Both the position numbers and the translations under genes were made by a program. 64,000 nucleotides of DNA from Utricularia gibba (taxonomy: Eukaryota; Streptophyta; Magnoliopsida; Lamiales; Lentibulariaceae). The notes under the pieces were generated by a model, which saw nothing but the letters and a program-made list of their open reading frames with translations, searched no databases and was not told where the DNA came from. Position 1 is the stretch's first letter, and every line of letters begins with the position of its first letter. The stretch covers positions 930,001 through 994,000 of the forward strand of contig NEEC01000010.1 in the NCBI GenBank assembly GCA_002189035.1, given 5' to 3'. Below, piece by piece: positions 22,721 through 34,735 of this stretch.

Positions 22721-23290
22721 CAAAATGTCTGAAATTTTTTCAGACAAATTTTATTTTTTCAGAATAAAAGTACACAAATTTTCTCGAATAGTTTGTTATC
22801 AAAATTATCAAAATGTCTGAAATTTTTTGTATCACTACACAAATATATGTAGTTTATTATTTTTTTTATTTTATGAGAATATTTTATGAGTTATATAAGT
22901 TGTCATCTTTCCATCCTCTTCATTAAAATCGTCTGCGTCCGTGTGCCATGTTTGGTAAACATTTGTGTTAGAATCATTGTCTTTTCACAAACGTTTGTTT
23001 CAAAATTAAATTTATGAAAACATTTGTATCAAATCAATTAAATATCAGGAAAGGTTTGTTTTGAATGTGATTTTACAAACATGTGTGTTTAAATGTGCGA
23101 AATAACCCTACTTTTGTATCAAAACTAAACCTAGCCCAACAAGAAAGTGCCATTTCTTTACTCTAAACTAGGCCAGCCATAAAAGGCATTGCAGGGCTCC
23201 CTTTGATGCCGGCATTTTCTCGTTTCTTTACTTTTTGAATTAAAGTCTGCAAATCTTCATTTATAGCAAAACATTTAACGTCTTCATAGT
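22721..23290. other. AT-rich spacer, nothing recognised
   Basis: Apart from loosely repeated 'aacgtttgtttcaaa'-like motifs, no gene or element boundary is seen. Confidence 0.45.
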
Positions 23291-23309
23291 CGAACCACGC
23301 CGGACTCAT

Positions 23310-23890
23310 CTAGGAAATCAATAGCAATGTTACTAAGATTGTAATAGTCTTATTAGCATTGTTGATTTTCAAATATGTACTTACCCACCCGATGTCTGAC
23401 TTAGGTGTAATGGCATGTGGCGCTTTGATCATAAATAGAAGTATGCTGCATTCACTCAACCCTGGCTGACGTGGTACCTGGAAATCGATCAATAGTTTAG
23501 GAGCATATTATTCATACTGATTGTATTGCATTACGTACCTCCACAAGAATAAGGGGAATGTTCCTAACAATTTCCCCTTCGGAGGAAGAATTCTCGACCC
23601 TAGACTGGTACATATGCCATATGAACCTGGATACGTACATAAGCGACTCAAAACTAAATATGCATATTCTTGTAAAGACTCAAAGAGAATCTTACATTCG
23701 TAATTCTTCAGCTTTTGTGTCCATCATGTTAGTGGAGCCCATGGAGTCTAAGTACAAGACACGTCGTTTTGCTGGTTCAATGGTAGCAAAGTTGCATAGA
23801 ATTAACATCCAAAAATGACCCCTAAAATGAAAAAGACAAATTGGTTGCCCTTTCCTTTCTCCAGAACCAACATACCCGACCTTCACACTA
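23310..23890 (-). pseudogene. ULP1/C48 cysteine protease domain of the MULE-like gene
   Basis: This part holds the catalytic signatures: His in GHFW (near 23810), Asp in YLDS (near 23755), then Gln and Cys in RQPGLSEC (near 23470-23445). ULP1 proteases cleave SUMO from proteins. A gap with frame changes separates the His/Asp part from the Gln/Cys part and may be an intron. The residue after the catalytic Cys is Ser rather than the usual Gly. Confidence 0.7.
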
Positions 23891-26473
23891 CCGCTTCATG
23901 ACTCCCGCATTCAAACCTACTGCAAACGCACTCCCGCATTCTTTTCTACCGCATTTCGGCCGGTCATAGCTTTTTTTTTGTCATTAGGTTGGTCCAAAGA
24001 ACGAGAGTCGGCTTCCCTAAGTCTGTTGTTCCTCAGTAGCTCAGTGGTAGGCCAAAAAAAAAAAAGGTTTTGAATAAGAGCAAGCCAACCTTGAAACTGT
24101 TGGCACGATAAAGCAGGTGGCAAAGGTTTTCCTTCCCATGAATAGTGGTCCGAGATTCTTGGCTCGATGCTACTCAGTTGTGTCATAGTATTGAGAGCTT
24201 GTAAACTCATACATTTCCTGAATTGCGAGGGGAAATGATTCGACTATCTTCCTGCATCACATCACTCATGAGTAATAATCCAAATGTTCAACCATAACTT
24301 TGAAAATGATCATATACTTACGCCAATGCATAATCGAACATCAGATCATCGAGCATTCCATATACACGTAAATGCAGAGGGCGCTTAATTTTTTCTTGCT
24401 TACTTGAGCCTTGAGGCCGCATTTTCTACTTTGGATGTGTGGGAGTGGTTGATATTGTACTTTTTAGTTTGCTTCCATCTCCTGTTACAATTTGAACAAC
24501 AACCTTTGTGCGAGCCTTAACAGACAATTTGGGTCCTTCTTCACCCTCAACATTAGTTCACTGCCTCTTGTTCGACTGCACACATAACAAATAAAGTGCA
24601 GCAGCAACATAGTAGAATATAATTTGAGTTTATGACAGTGATAATAACCTTTCGATCATTGATTGCACTGGAATCATGTTCTTGAAAATCAGACATGCCT
24701 TTGGTTTTGATTGGCGATGTCGATGTTCTTGGTGTGGCAGTCAGAATGCTTGCATCGCTTATACCACCAGTGACCTGTTTCCAATCGAAGAATCCCGTAT
24801 TTCTCTACAACGATATCAAATTATAATGAAGGTAGCATAGAAAAAAAAAGTGTTGTCTTTAGTGATTTACCTCTGACTCAGGTGCATTTCCATCTTCATG
24901 GGTTGGTCCATCCTGCTGATTATTCTCAAGAGGTGGTGATTCAGGGGTTTTTGCGATTTAGACTTTTGTTTACCATAACAGCGTTCACGCCTCTTCACTG
25001 GACATCGCCATGCTTTGTGTCCCGGTGCATTGCAAATAAAACAAACCTATAATTGACAAATCATTTTATGAAACCACAACTGTAAACTACTGTTATCATT
25101 GATTTATTGACGTACCTTAATGGAATCGTTATCTGGATCATCTTCGTTATAGTTGAATTCGAATTTCGTCTTCTCCTCACACCTTCTAGTGTTGTGACCA
25201 ACTTGGCCTCACCAAGAGCATCCTTGTGAAATAAAATTCCCATGTCTGAAACGCTTGCTGTCTTTAGTGACTGCACATTTCTCATTGTTTGTACATAACA
25301 AACACAAACACATGTTACCTCCCCATCATTTGCTGCATTTTTCCATGCCATATGCTCCTTACGATTACCACATACAAACTTGAGATATTGTGCATTATTT
25401 TTGGACACATAAAACTCGAATCCCTCTTCAATGCAAAAGTTGGTTAACACAATCTTAGCCTCTTCCTTTCATGTAAATTGAATACGCAACCTGAAATCAT
25501 TAATACAATAAAGATAAGGGCATCATGTATAATACGGTTTCAGATTCATACGAATAGAAGAGTTGTACATTAAATCTTCTTCTGTTAAATGTCTATCAGG
25601 CCGAAATGTGGGGTAATTCGGATCAGAGAATGAACTTATTTCATCAGCATCTCCCATATACGGAATAATTTGTAGTTCACGTACATTCCAATCTTCCTCC
25701 TTGACAAGTTGCCACTCTTCAAAAGCAAGTTTCGAATCTATATCATGCTTGCTCCAGTCAATGCCATCATCGGTATTTCCAAAGTCATCATTTTCATCAA
25801 TGGGAATATCACTGATATCCTCATCTATTTGAAACATTGTCGGAACCCCCTCACCTAAACATTATAGTAATTTCATAAACACTATAAATGAAAATGAAAT
25901 ATCATAAACATTATAGCCATCTCACTACTTAGAAAATAGTAGTGGAAAATGAGACTTTATTGCTACAAAATGAGTTCCATATCTCAAGTGTAGTAGAATC
26001 CCTATTGCAAAAAGAAAAAAAAAACTACAATTCATATCTACATAAGGATAATGGAAAAAATTGATCTTTAGTCATACTTTCACCATCAACCTCAGGAACA
26101 AAATAAAAACAATACCATAATATCATCAAATATTTCTTTAAGAAATCAAATAATCACTTGGTATGATAAACCCAACTACTGATGCATTTAACAGCATATG
26201 GGTAGCTTCTTCAAACTAGCCCATACTAAAGAAAGAACAAATCTTTATAAATGAGTAATAACCTACACATGGAAAGCATTCCAATGGAATTTGCATTTCT
26301 ATAAAAATGAACAGACACGAGAAGGCATTTTTCTTAATATTCATGAACGCACAATGCTCATAAAAGATGCACCGCTGAGTTAAAACCCTAAAAATCGAAG
26401 CCTTCTGATACTCCAGGGTAGGGCGACGCGATGTTGAAGCTGCTGTCTTCTTTGTACAGCTATCTTTCACCAA
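23310..26473 (-). pseudogene. MULE-like gene with MuDR-type N-terminus, zinc knuckle and ULP1/C48 protease
   Basis: On the minus strand, an acidic N-terminal exon starts with ATG at 25837 (FQIDEDISDIPIDENDDFG). A MuDR N-terminal-like block follows, near 25480-25310 (LTNFCIEEGFEFYVSKNNAQ, KFVCGNRKEHMAWK). Next come a zinc knuckle near 25040 (CFICNAPGHKAWRC) and a lysine/threonine-rich linker. The C-terminal domain (23890-23310) has GHFWMLILCNF, VLYLDSMGS and VPRQPGLSECSILLF, giving the His, Asp, Gln and Cys of ULP1-family SUMO proteases. The central MULE DDE transposase is absent. MULEs carrying a ULP1 gene are known in plants (Kaonashi-type). Nonsense codons, including a TGA near 25475 and several in the linker, mark it as decayed. 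Introns are inferred from GT/AG sites. Confidence 0.72.
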
Positions 26474-26519
26474 GCATAGGGATTGAACAGGAATGGGAGG
26501 GAGAAGACATCAATTGAAT

Positions 26520-27059
26520 ATGTGAAGTAAATGCATCACATTTAATGGGCCAGATTTGGGCTTTAGGATTCAATTAGTGAACCTAAATTTTAATAAAATC
26601 AAAAACATATTCTATAGTTATATTAACTGTGTTTTGAAATTTTTATATGGCAATCTATAATATAGCTATCAAATAAGAGTGGTTTCATATTTTTTCGATA
26701 TCATATGAATTTTTTAAAAATCAAAGACCAAAACTGAAACTTTTAAAAGGTGATGCACTATTTTAATTAATTTCAAAATGTGATGTTTTAGAAATGAAAT
26801 ATCTGAAACGTGATGTTTTTGTTGAGTAGTTTTCAAAATGGAATGTTTGTGTTGAGTAATTTTCAAAATGCGATGTTTTGTTTGAGTAACTTTAGAAACG
26901 TAATGAACCAATTCTCTAATTTTATTAACGTGATAAACTAGTATTGAAAAAATTTATAACGTGATGAACTCAAAGTGAACCTGTCCCTTTTAACTAATAC
27001 GAAACTACGCACGTGAGTTAGGTGTAACCAACGTGTGTATTAACTTCACACCAGTGATG
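26520..27059. repeat. AT-rich block with ~35-40 bp degenerate tandem units (26730-26910)
   Basis: About 26730-26910 repeats 'ttttcaaaatg.gatgttttgttgagtaa' five or so times with drift. This could be a subterminal array of the element holding the ULP1 gene. The rest is AT-rich without a gene. Confidence 0.5.
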
Positions 27060-27448
27060 TTAAAAATAAAACATTATTGTTGTTTTTTATGTGAACGTTG
27101 TCGTATCACTTACAAAAAGCCACACGAACGTCGTTTACTAACCCATGCCCGTGCAGTAAAAATAGGTTGCAAAATCGCATACGAGCGCGGGATATGCGCA
27201 TATGCGGAGACGGATTGAGTTGGTGTTAGGGGTTAAACGTAAGTCGGGTTACTAGTATTATAATTCATAATAATTGGTGATATAATGTATTTTACTGTAA
27301 TTAAAGAGATACATAAATCATCTCACGAACGTAAAACATTGTAATGGAATTAAGGGAGAAAATATAACTAATTAATGATATGAGTTGATTAGTTCCTTTT
27401 CACTCCCTTTTGTAATGGATTCCCACCTTCCAAAACAGAATACCACTC
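27060..27448 (-). repeat. Long inverted repeat, right member (partner 9999-10385)
   Basis: Its reverse complement aligns along the length of 9999-10385, ending outward at 'ccactcggg' (27443-27451) against 'cccggtgg' at 9999-10006. It sits just beyond the 5' side of the ULP1-type gene. Confidence 0.6.
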
Positions 27449-27471
27449 GGGTGATGCAAAATCGAGATCAG

Positions 27472-28295
27472 TGAACCCTTCGTCCAATGAAAACCAGACT
27501 GCCTGCGCCCCGAAGGCCACTAAGGAAATTTCTACGGCACTTTTTGCTTACCAGAGATAATGAATGAGTTATTTGAATTGAGTGTTCTTTGATTGGAGTG
27601 CTTATTTTTTTTATATCACTCATGAATCTATGCTTATGCGTTATTTGAATCGAGCGCATATTTTTATTTTAAATTTGTATTACTCATCAATCAATCCTTC
27701 ATTGTTATTTGGATCGAGTGCATATGTTTTTATTTAAATAAAAATTACTCATCAATCGATCCTTACATGTTATTTGAATTGGGTGCATAATTGTTTCTTT
27801 TAAATTTGTATTACTCAGCAATCGATACTTCGTTTTTATTTGGATCGAGGGCATATTTTTTATGTTAAATGTGTTTTACTCATCGATCGACCTTAGTTGT
27901 TATTTGGATTGAGTTCATATTTTTTTATTTTAAATTTGTATTATCACATACGAGCATGGGTTAGCCGCAACCCACGCACATATGAAACCCTCCATTTTTG
28001 GAGATACAAGCGCCACTTTGCAATAACCCACGCCTGTCTATGATTTAGTGGCACATATATGAAATCGCATATCAGCATGGATTAATGATAACCCACACCC
28101 ATATCTTTTTATTGCACCCCACAAGCGTAGCTTATGCATATATTGTATGAGTTAAATTATGATTGTTTAATAACACAAAATTTAAATTGTATTTTTTATC
28201 TTCACAAATCAAATCAATGTAGATGAAGGGAGCGTCATAGAAATTTCCTTAGTGGCCCTCGAGGCGTAGGGGGACGGTTTTCATTGTATGAAGGG
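27472..28295. mobile_element. Small non-autonomous element with ~70 bp inverted termini
   Basis: 27472-27541 and the reverse complement of 28225-28295 match closely ('agtgaacccttc', 'caatgaaaacc', 'ggccactaaggaaatttct'). The interior holds the 65 bp minisatellite and 'acccacgc'-type repeats shared with 1186-1394. There is no coding region and no clear target duplication. Confidence 0.6.
27641..27948 (+). repeat. Minisatellite, five units of 64-66 bp
   Basis: Units start at 27641, 27705, 27770, 27836 and 27900. The consensus opens 'ttatttggatcgagtgcat' and later has 'ttactcatcaatcgatcctt'. The same unit appears about three times each near 920-1130, 2012-2225 and 35238-35450. Confidence 0.85.
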
Positions 28296-28491
28296 TTCAC
28301 TCCACCGAAAAGGGATTGGCAGACTGGTGGAAGAGAATTTTAAGACCTTCCTGATAGGGGACTGGCGTAGATGGTTATCCAGGTGCTGCGGAGAAGGCTG
28401 CATTCCACGGCTTTCTTGAAAAGCCACTGGTGGTCCTTCGTGAGCGTTACCTTCCGGCTCGATGGATCGGCGATGCTCTTCATCTTGATTT
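28296..28491. other. GC-richer unassigned sequence
   Basis: More GC-rich than its surroundings, and open in at least two minus-strand frames (for example KMKSIADPSSRKVTLTKDHQ). It may be a host-gene fragment between two elements. I do not recognise it. Confidence 0.3.
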
Positions 28492-29944
28492 TGTTAGTGT
28501 ATGTGTTCTAGAGACAATCAACTCATTGGCAAATCTTATTTTTTGATATTTACTTTGAATTGTGATCAAATTTATATCATTGATAAAATCCTCTACTTGA
28601 TCTATATGCTATAGAAATTATGATGAGATCATAATGTGAGATTCTTCAAGCACTCATGATCAAGTTACAAACTCCCTGGCTAGAGTGTTTGTGAAATGAG
28701 GATATCACAAATACGGATAAGCTGGCACACATTGAGTTCCCTAAACTGTTTAGGCAATGGTTCTCATAATTGACGTAATGAGATTACTAGAACCTATGTG
28801 TGGGTGTCGATTAGAGAATCGATTCACTGGATGACTCATCTTCGAGATGCTACTATGGGAAGCTAACCAAGTGTCAGTAGCAAGATCTCGAATATGACAG
28901 CCGTGCAAGTAAGCTTAGACTTGAGGTCAACAAAGTTGTCTTGATCTTAAGCTCACATTTTCGCTCATTACTAATAGGAGCCTAACCATGGCTTGCCTAG
29001 CATGGATGAGTAGGGATGTGACTCCTTAAGGTTGGAGATAGTTGATTGATCAATAAAGGATTTATCACTCATGTTAGCGATGAGATCATATTTCAAGTAA
29101 TTGCACCAAAGCCTAACAGTAAGTCCTGGGCCCAGGGTAATGACACTTGAATTGTTTGAGTAGGTCATTGAGTGTTAGTGCTTGAATGCAATTATAAGTT
29201 CGATACATCAGAAAGACACACACCCATGTTCTGGTAACGAATGAGATATAAGTATGATGAAAGCTGTTCATTGCATGGTAGCTGGTCATGGAAAGGCTCA
29301 ATCAGTTCACCTGATTATTCTTTAATTTTGGGGATCATGATATGTTGCTAGACATCACTCATGATCGATAATGATGGATTTGATTAATTAAGAGTTAATT
29401 AATAAATCCATTATTACGGCCTTGATTGAGGAAGCCTATAGTGTCACACACAATAGTGGAGTCACTCATCGATATAAAATAGAATAACACAATTACATGA
29501 GATGTAATTGGTAAAGTGGATAAATTACATTAGAGAATTATTTTGAGACTAATATTGATGAAACTCAAAATAAAAGATCTCATATAGATATGATTTGATA
29601 TGTCACAAAATATATATCAAAAAGATTTAGATCTTGAGATCTCCTCGAAGGTCTTCGTGCTCTCTGAGACTGATCCACAAGGAGGCGTTTTTCTCTACTA
29701 GCACCTGAGAAATTCGACCAGCATTCAAGAGCCTTGAGAAGGTTATCGACGGAGTGCTCCACGTGTGGATACCATAGAGGCTGTCTGCTATTGGCAGTTG
29801 GTGAACAACGGAGTCATCTGAAAGGTACTTCGAACATCCCTATGTCTGATGTATACCGTATTCCAAGATCTGCGTTGGAGGTTTCTCAAAAATTTTAAAA
29901 TTCCGCTGCTTTTGAGACATACGATATCTACGAGAAACCCAACA
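28492..29944 (+). repeat. 5' LTR of copia 2
   Basis: It begins 'tgttagtgtatgtgttctag' and ends 'aacccaaca' just before the primer binding site, 1,453 bp. No second LTR is in the window, so the start rests on the TG and on the position of the binding site. Confidence 0.78.
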
Positions 29945-29945
29945 G

Positions 29946-29957
29946 TGGTTTCAGAGC
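29946..29957 (+). other. Primer binding site, initiator tRNA-Met type
   Basis: 'tggtttcagagc' differs by one base from the standard copia site 'tggtatcagagc'. Confidence 0.85.
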
Positions 29958-29981
29958 GAGGTTACGGAATACGTGTATACG

Positions 29982-30148
29982 TTAGAATCTTTGCTGACTT
30001 TACGAGATGTTCTCGTATGTTGCCTTGCGGTGACACATTAGAATCTTTGCTGATTTTACGAGATGTTCTCGTATGTTGCCTTGTCGGTGACACGTTATAA
30101 TCCTTGCTGATTTTTCGAGATGTTCTCGTATGTTGCCTTGTCGGCGAT
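29982..30148 (+). repeat. Three tandem ~56 bp repeats in the copia 2 leader
   Basis: Units start near 29982, 30038 and 30095. Each carries 'tttgctgattttacgagatg', the palindrome 'acgagatgttctcgt' and 'atgttgccttg'. They lie between the primer binding site and gag, where RNA packaging signals would be expected. Confidence 0.85.
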
Positions 30149-31004
30149 CATGATAATAGCATGTGATGCACGAAATCTGATTATGTTGGATTGTTTTGCT
30201 GCCCTAGGATGCATGAAATTTGATTGATGATTGATGCTTTTGAGAATCATATCTTACGTGTATATGCGCAGCATGTTGATGGTTTATATGTGTGTAATTA
30301 TGGGGCATGATGGCCTTTGCACAAATTTTGATCATGTTGATCATATTGGTGAATTATCGATGCATATGATGTTTGATAATTTATTTGTGACCAAGGAATC
30401 TAGGGTCAATTAGGATTTTCGAGCTTTATGTATGAAAATCTAGGGAAATGATGCGTTATTAACGAAAGGGAAAGGGTTGTCATGATTCCTATCTGATAGG
30501 ATATCAATATCCATAGTGCAAGGGTTGCCTATGGAAAAATCCCCTATCAAATAATTTAGTGCATAGAGTTGTTGGCTACCGTCAACCTCCCCACTACACA
30601 TGACATGTTCGAATTATGGAATTAGATTCATGGTGGGTTGGGTTAACTGATTTTATCAACGTGTTGACTAAAGCCAAGGTTGGTAAAATTGGAGGAAAGG
30701 TTGATGTAAATAGTTTTTACATCATGAGTTGATGACTCAATCATACAGTGGTTGTATGAGATATACAATTGGCATGAGATGACTACTTGTTTCATTCATT
30801 AAAGCTTGTTGGCTACAGTCAAGGTGGAGATGAATGAAATGGGACACTATCCCACTAAGAAAATCTGATTTTCTCGTTTTGTTAATAAGGGGCTGCCATC
30901 TCGAAAAACATAGTGGGAGTATATCACATTTAGTAAAGACCAGTTAGATGTGATTTAAGGAACACTACATGATGTGCTTGCTTTCTCTTCTTCAGGTTGA
31001 AGAT

Positions 31005-32072
31005 ATGTCTTCCAGCGTGAATTTGAAATCCATTCTAGAGTCCAACAAGTTGGTTGGCTCGAATTTTACTGATTGGCACCGCAATTTGAGAATTGTTCTC
31101 AAGGCGGAGAAGATTGCTTACATCCTTGAGCAAGATGTTCCTGCACAACCCAGGGCTAATGCAGCTGAAGATGTTCGGTGTGCATATCAGAAGTATCTAG
31201 ATGATGCTGAGCTTGTCTCCTGTATCATGCTTGCTTTGATGGCCCCTGATCTCCAAAAACAGCACGAGGCGATGACTTGCCAACAGATGATAACACACCT
31301 CAAGGATCTGTTTGGTGAGCACTCACGACTTGAAAGGTTCAAGACATCAAAGCTGTTGTTCAATTGTCGCTTGGCAGAAGGAAGTTTTGCTGCTGATCAT
31401 GCGACATTGATGTTGAGTTACATTGAGAAGTTGTCCACTCTTGGTTTTGTGTTGGATAAGGACTTGAGTATTGACTTAATCCTTACCTCACTACCTGATA
31501 GCTACTCACAGTTTGTGATGAACTATAAGATGAACAAGATGGATCAAACTGTTCTTGAATTGATTCAGTTACTCAAGTCTGTTGAGACAACTATCACAAA
31601 GGAACAAAAGAATGTCATGCTTGTCTCTTCAAGGAAAAAGGTTTCCAAGATGAAGAGTCAAGACAAGAAACTCAAAGATAAAAGTGAGATCAAGAAGAAG
31701 AAGCCTATTGAAAAACCGACTAAGGGTGAATGCTTTCATTGTGGGAAATCTGGTCATTGGAAGAGAAACTGCAAAGCCTATCTAGAGTCAATCAAGGGCA
31801 AGAAGCAGAATGAGAATTCAGCTTCAGGTATACACATGATTGAGATAAACACTACTATCAAGAATGGTTCTTGGGTGTTAGATTCTGGTTGTGGTGCTCA
31901 CATTTGCACTAACTTGCAGGACCTAATGAGTAGTAGAATCTTGAAGAAAGGCGATGTTGACCTAAGAGTTGGGAATGATGCACGAGTTGCTGCCATGGCA
32001 GTTGGGACTTGCCACATCGCCCTACCTTCTGGATTATCTCTTGAATTAGATTTTGTTTATTGCGTTTCTTGA
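31005..32072 (+). pseudogene. gag: Copia 2 gag and protease, ending at an in-frame TGA
   Basis: The ATG at 31005 opens the typical copia gag start (MSSSVNLKSILESNKLVGSN, then FTDWHRNLRIVLKAEK). A capsid region, a Lys-rich stretch and a CX2CX4HX4C zinc knuckle (CFHCGKSGHWKRNC, near 31732-31775) follow, then the aspartic protease (WVLDSGCGAHIC, near 31873). TGA at 32070-32072 interrupts the frame, which continues unchanged into integrase. One point mutation explains it. Confidence 0.9.
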
Positions 32073-34005
32073 TTGTCTAAGAACATCGTCTCTATTTCTT
32101 GTTTGGACAAGATTGGTTTCGAGTTTTCTATAAGGAATAGTTGTTGTTCCATACGACGAGGGAATGTGCATTATGGTACTGCTACGATAGTAAACGGAAT
32201 ATATGTTTTGGATCAGCATGATTCGGAACAGATTAACATGTGCATAAAAAGGCCAAGGATTGACAATGTCTTGAATTCTTACCTCTGGCATTGTCGTTTA
32301 GGCCATATAAACAAGAAGCGTGTTGAGTACTTATATCGATTGCGATATTTGGACTCAGAAGATTTTGAATCTTATGAAACATGCGAATCTTGTTTATTGG
32401 GCAAAATGACAAAGCAACCTTTTCTAGGAAAAGGAGTAAGAGCTGAAAATTTATTGGATTTAATACATTCTGATGTATGTGGTCCAATGAGCATCACTGC
32501 TAGAGGGGGTTTCTCGTATTTCATCACTTTTATAGATGACCATTCAAGATATGGATGCATCTACTTGATGAAACAAAAATCTGAAGCCTTTGAAAAGTTC
32601 AAAGAGTTTCGGATGGAGGTCGAGAACCAGCTTGAGCGTTCCATCAAGAAACTTCGATCAGATCGTGGTGGGGAATACTTGAGTAATGAATTCAAGAATC
32701 ATCTGAAGGACAATGGTATTGTCTCAGAAAGAACTCCTCCTGATACACCTGAGCACAATGGTGTTTCTGAGAGGAGAAATCGACTTTTGCTTGACATGGT
32801 TCGATCCATGATGAGTTTTGCAGAACTACCAAAGTCCATGTGGGGATATGCTTTAAAGGCAGCAGCTCATGTTTTGAACAAAGCCCCATCGAAATTGGTT
32901 GAAACCACTCCTTATGAGATTTGGACTGGCAGAAAACCGAGTTTCTCCTATCTCAAAGCTTGGGGGTGCCCTGCTTATGTAAGAAGGTTGAAATCAGATA
33001 AGTTGGAGAACAAATATGACAAGTGTTTCTTTCTGGGATATCCACAAGAAACCATGGGATACTACTTCTATAATCCTCAAGAGGGAAAGGTTTTCATCTC
33101 GAGGAATGCTGTCTTTTTAAAAAAAGAGTTTCTCCTCAAAGAAGCAAGTGGGAGTCGTTTTGAACTTGAGGAGATGTTTGAGAACGAGCCAGTGACACCT
33201 ATAGAGATGCCAGTGGGTGACTCAAAAGGTAATCTAGGCTCACCATCTCGAAATTGTGTCCCAGAAGCTGGTAATGTACCAGTGAGCAATCAACCTGAGC
33301 AATCTGACTTGCCAAATGTACCAAGCACGTTTTCTGTTAGAAGATCAGTCCGACAACGTAACCCTATTGTGAGATATGGTTTCATTGTTGATGTCGAAGG
33401 CATGGGAGACCTCATATTAGATGAGGAACCTCGGACTTATGGCGAAGCAATCAATAGTGCTGAGTCAAGTAAATGGCTTGTTGCCATGAAGGCAGAAATG
33501 GATTCCATGTATGAGAACAATGTATGGACATTGGTCAATGCTCCAGAGGGAGTAAATCCTATTGGATGCAAATGGGTATTCAAAAGGAAAACTGACATGG
33601 ATGGAAATATATCTACCTATAAGGCACGACTTGTGGCAAAAGGGTATCGTCAAAAACAAGGTGTTGATTATGACGAAACCTTCTCGCCTGTTGCTATGCT
33701 GAAGTCCATTCGAATTTTACTTGCCATTGCTGCTCATTTTGATTATGAGATATGGCAGATGGATGTGAAAACAGCCTTCCTAAATGGAAATTTGGCTGAG
33801 GAAGTGTACATGACACAACCTGAAGGTTTCACACAAGATCCTAGTAAAGTGTGTAAACTGAATAAATCCATCTATGGGCTAAAGCAAGCTTCAAGAAGTT
33901 GGAACATCAAATTTGATGAGACAATCAAAGAGTTTGGTTTCTCTCAAAATGAAGATGAACCTTGTGTATACAAGAAGGTAGATGGCTTGGCAATCGTATT
34001 TCTCA
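32073..34005 (+). pseudogene. pol: Copia 2 integrase and truncated reverse transcriptase
   Basis: Integrase has the zinc domain ([11 protein letters not shown], then CESCLLGK), the core motifs [19 protein letters not shown] and the Glu in [10 protein letters not shown], and a C-terminal region to ~33300. RT has [45 protein letters not shown] and [12 protein letters not shown]. The copia frame is lost just after [13 protein letters not shown], where the YVDD catalytic motif should follow. The active site is therefore absent. Confidence 0.92.
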
Positions 34006-34320
34006 AAAGGAGTACATGTTTACCCAAAAGGAGCTCAACCTGTGGTAAGGATGATGGTTAGAACTGATTAAGGATTTCGAATTGGAGGTAAATTACAACC
34101 CTAGCAATGCTAATGTCATGGAAAATGCGCTATGCCGAGTGATGGTGCATGAAGACTTCGCAATGGAATTGGCAAGGATGGAGATTTGCATGGATACAAC
34201 CACTAGCATAACTATGCTTCGAGTAGGGACGAATTTCTTGGAGCAAATACAGGCATCGCAACATGAGGATGACATGGGAGAAGTACTGCGGGAGGACATG
34301 GAGAAATCAGTTGGACTGTA
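34006..34320 (+). pseudogene. Ty3/gypsy RNase H fragment fused to copia 2
   Basis: In changing frames it reads [11 protein letters not shown], then LIKDFELEVNYNP and SNANVMENALCR. This corresponds to the end of gypsy RNase H and the following linker (usual motifs [10 protein letters not shown] and YHPGKANVVADALSR). It contains a stop after KELNLW. No LTR or other gypsy domain adjoins it. Confidence 0.8.
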
Positions 34321-34735
34321 TAGCATAATAGAATGTACTCTATCCTTAGAAAACATAAGGATCGAGTACATTCTATTTTTTATTAAAACTATCGGCATGC
34401 GGAGGTGGCCTACCGGCATGGGTTACGGTAACTCACGTCCGTATGGAGGGTGGCATCCATGTGGAAGGTGAGTGCAATAGTATTTTAATAACAAATAATG
34501 CACTCTATCTTTATGGCCTTTTTTTAATAAAAAAAATAATACATTCCATGCTTCCATCTAAATCAACAAGGACGACTTTTTCCACCATAAATACCATGCA
34601 TTTTGTTCATTCATCCAAATTTGCCGTTAATATCGAACCCTATAATATGTATTCCATGAGCTTCAGCCTTCTGGTGTGTTATTTAATGCACTCGATCTAG
34701 TGCGTGAGCATCAAGCGCAATTTACCATTACCCAA
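34321..34735 (-). repeat. Inner inverted-repeat block (partner 10386-10740)
   Basis: The reverse complement of 34430-34735 matches 10396-10735. The left part includes the palindrome 34331-34374 ('tgtactctatccttag' facing 'aaggatcgagtaca'). Confidence 0.6.

Larger units (their letters stand above)
28492..34005 (+). mobile_element. Ty1/copia retrotransposon (copia 2), 3'-truncated in RT
   Basis: The 5' LTR (28492-29944), primer binding site, leader, gag and pol up to mid-RT are present. RNase H, the polypurine tract and the 3' LTR are absent. At ~34005 the RT frame runs directly into Ty3/gypsy RNase H sequence. Upstream parts are well preserved, with one in-frame TGA at 32070-32072, so the truncation is the main lesion. 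Confidence 0.93.

Noticed and set aside
27641-27948. CRISPR-like array of regular repeats
   Set aside because: The 64-66 bp units are contiguous and diverging, without spacers, and the genome is plant nuclear.
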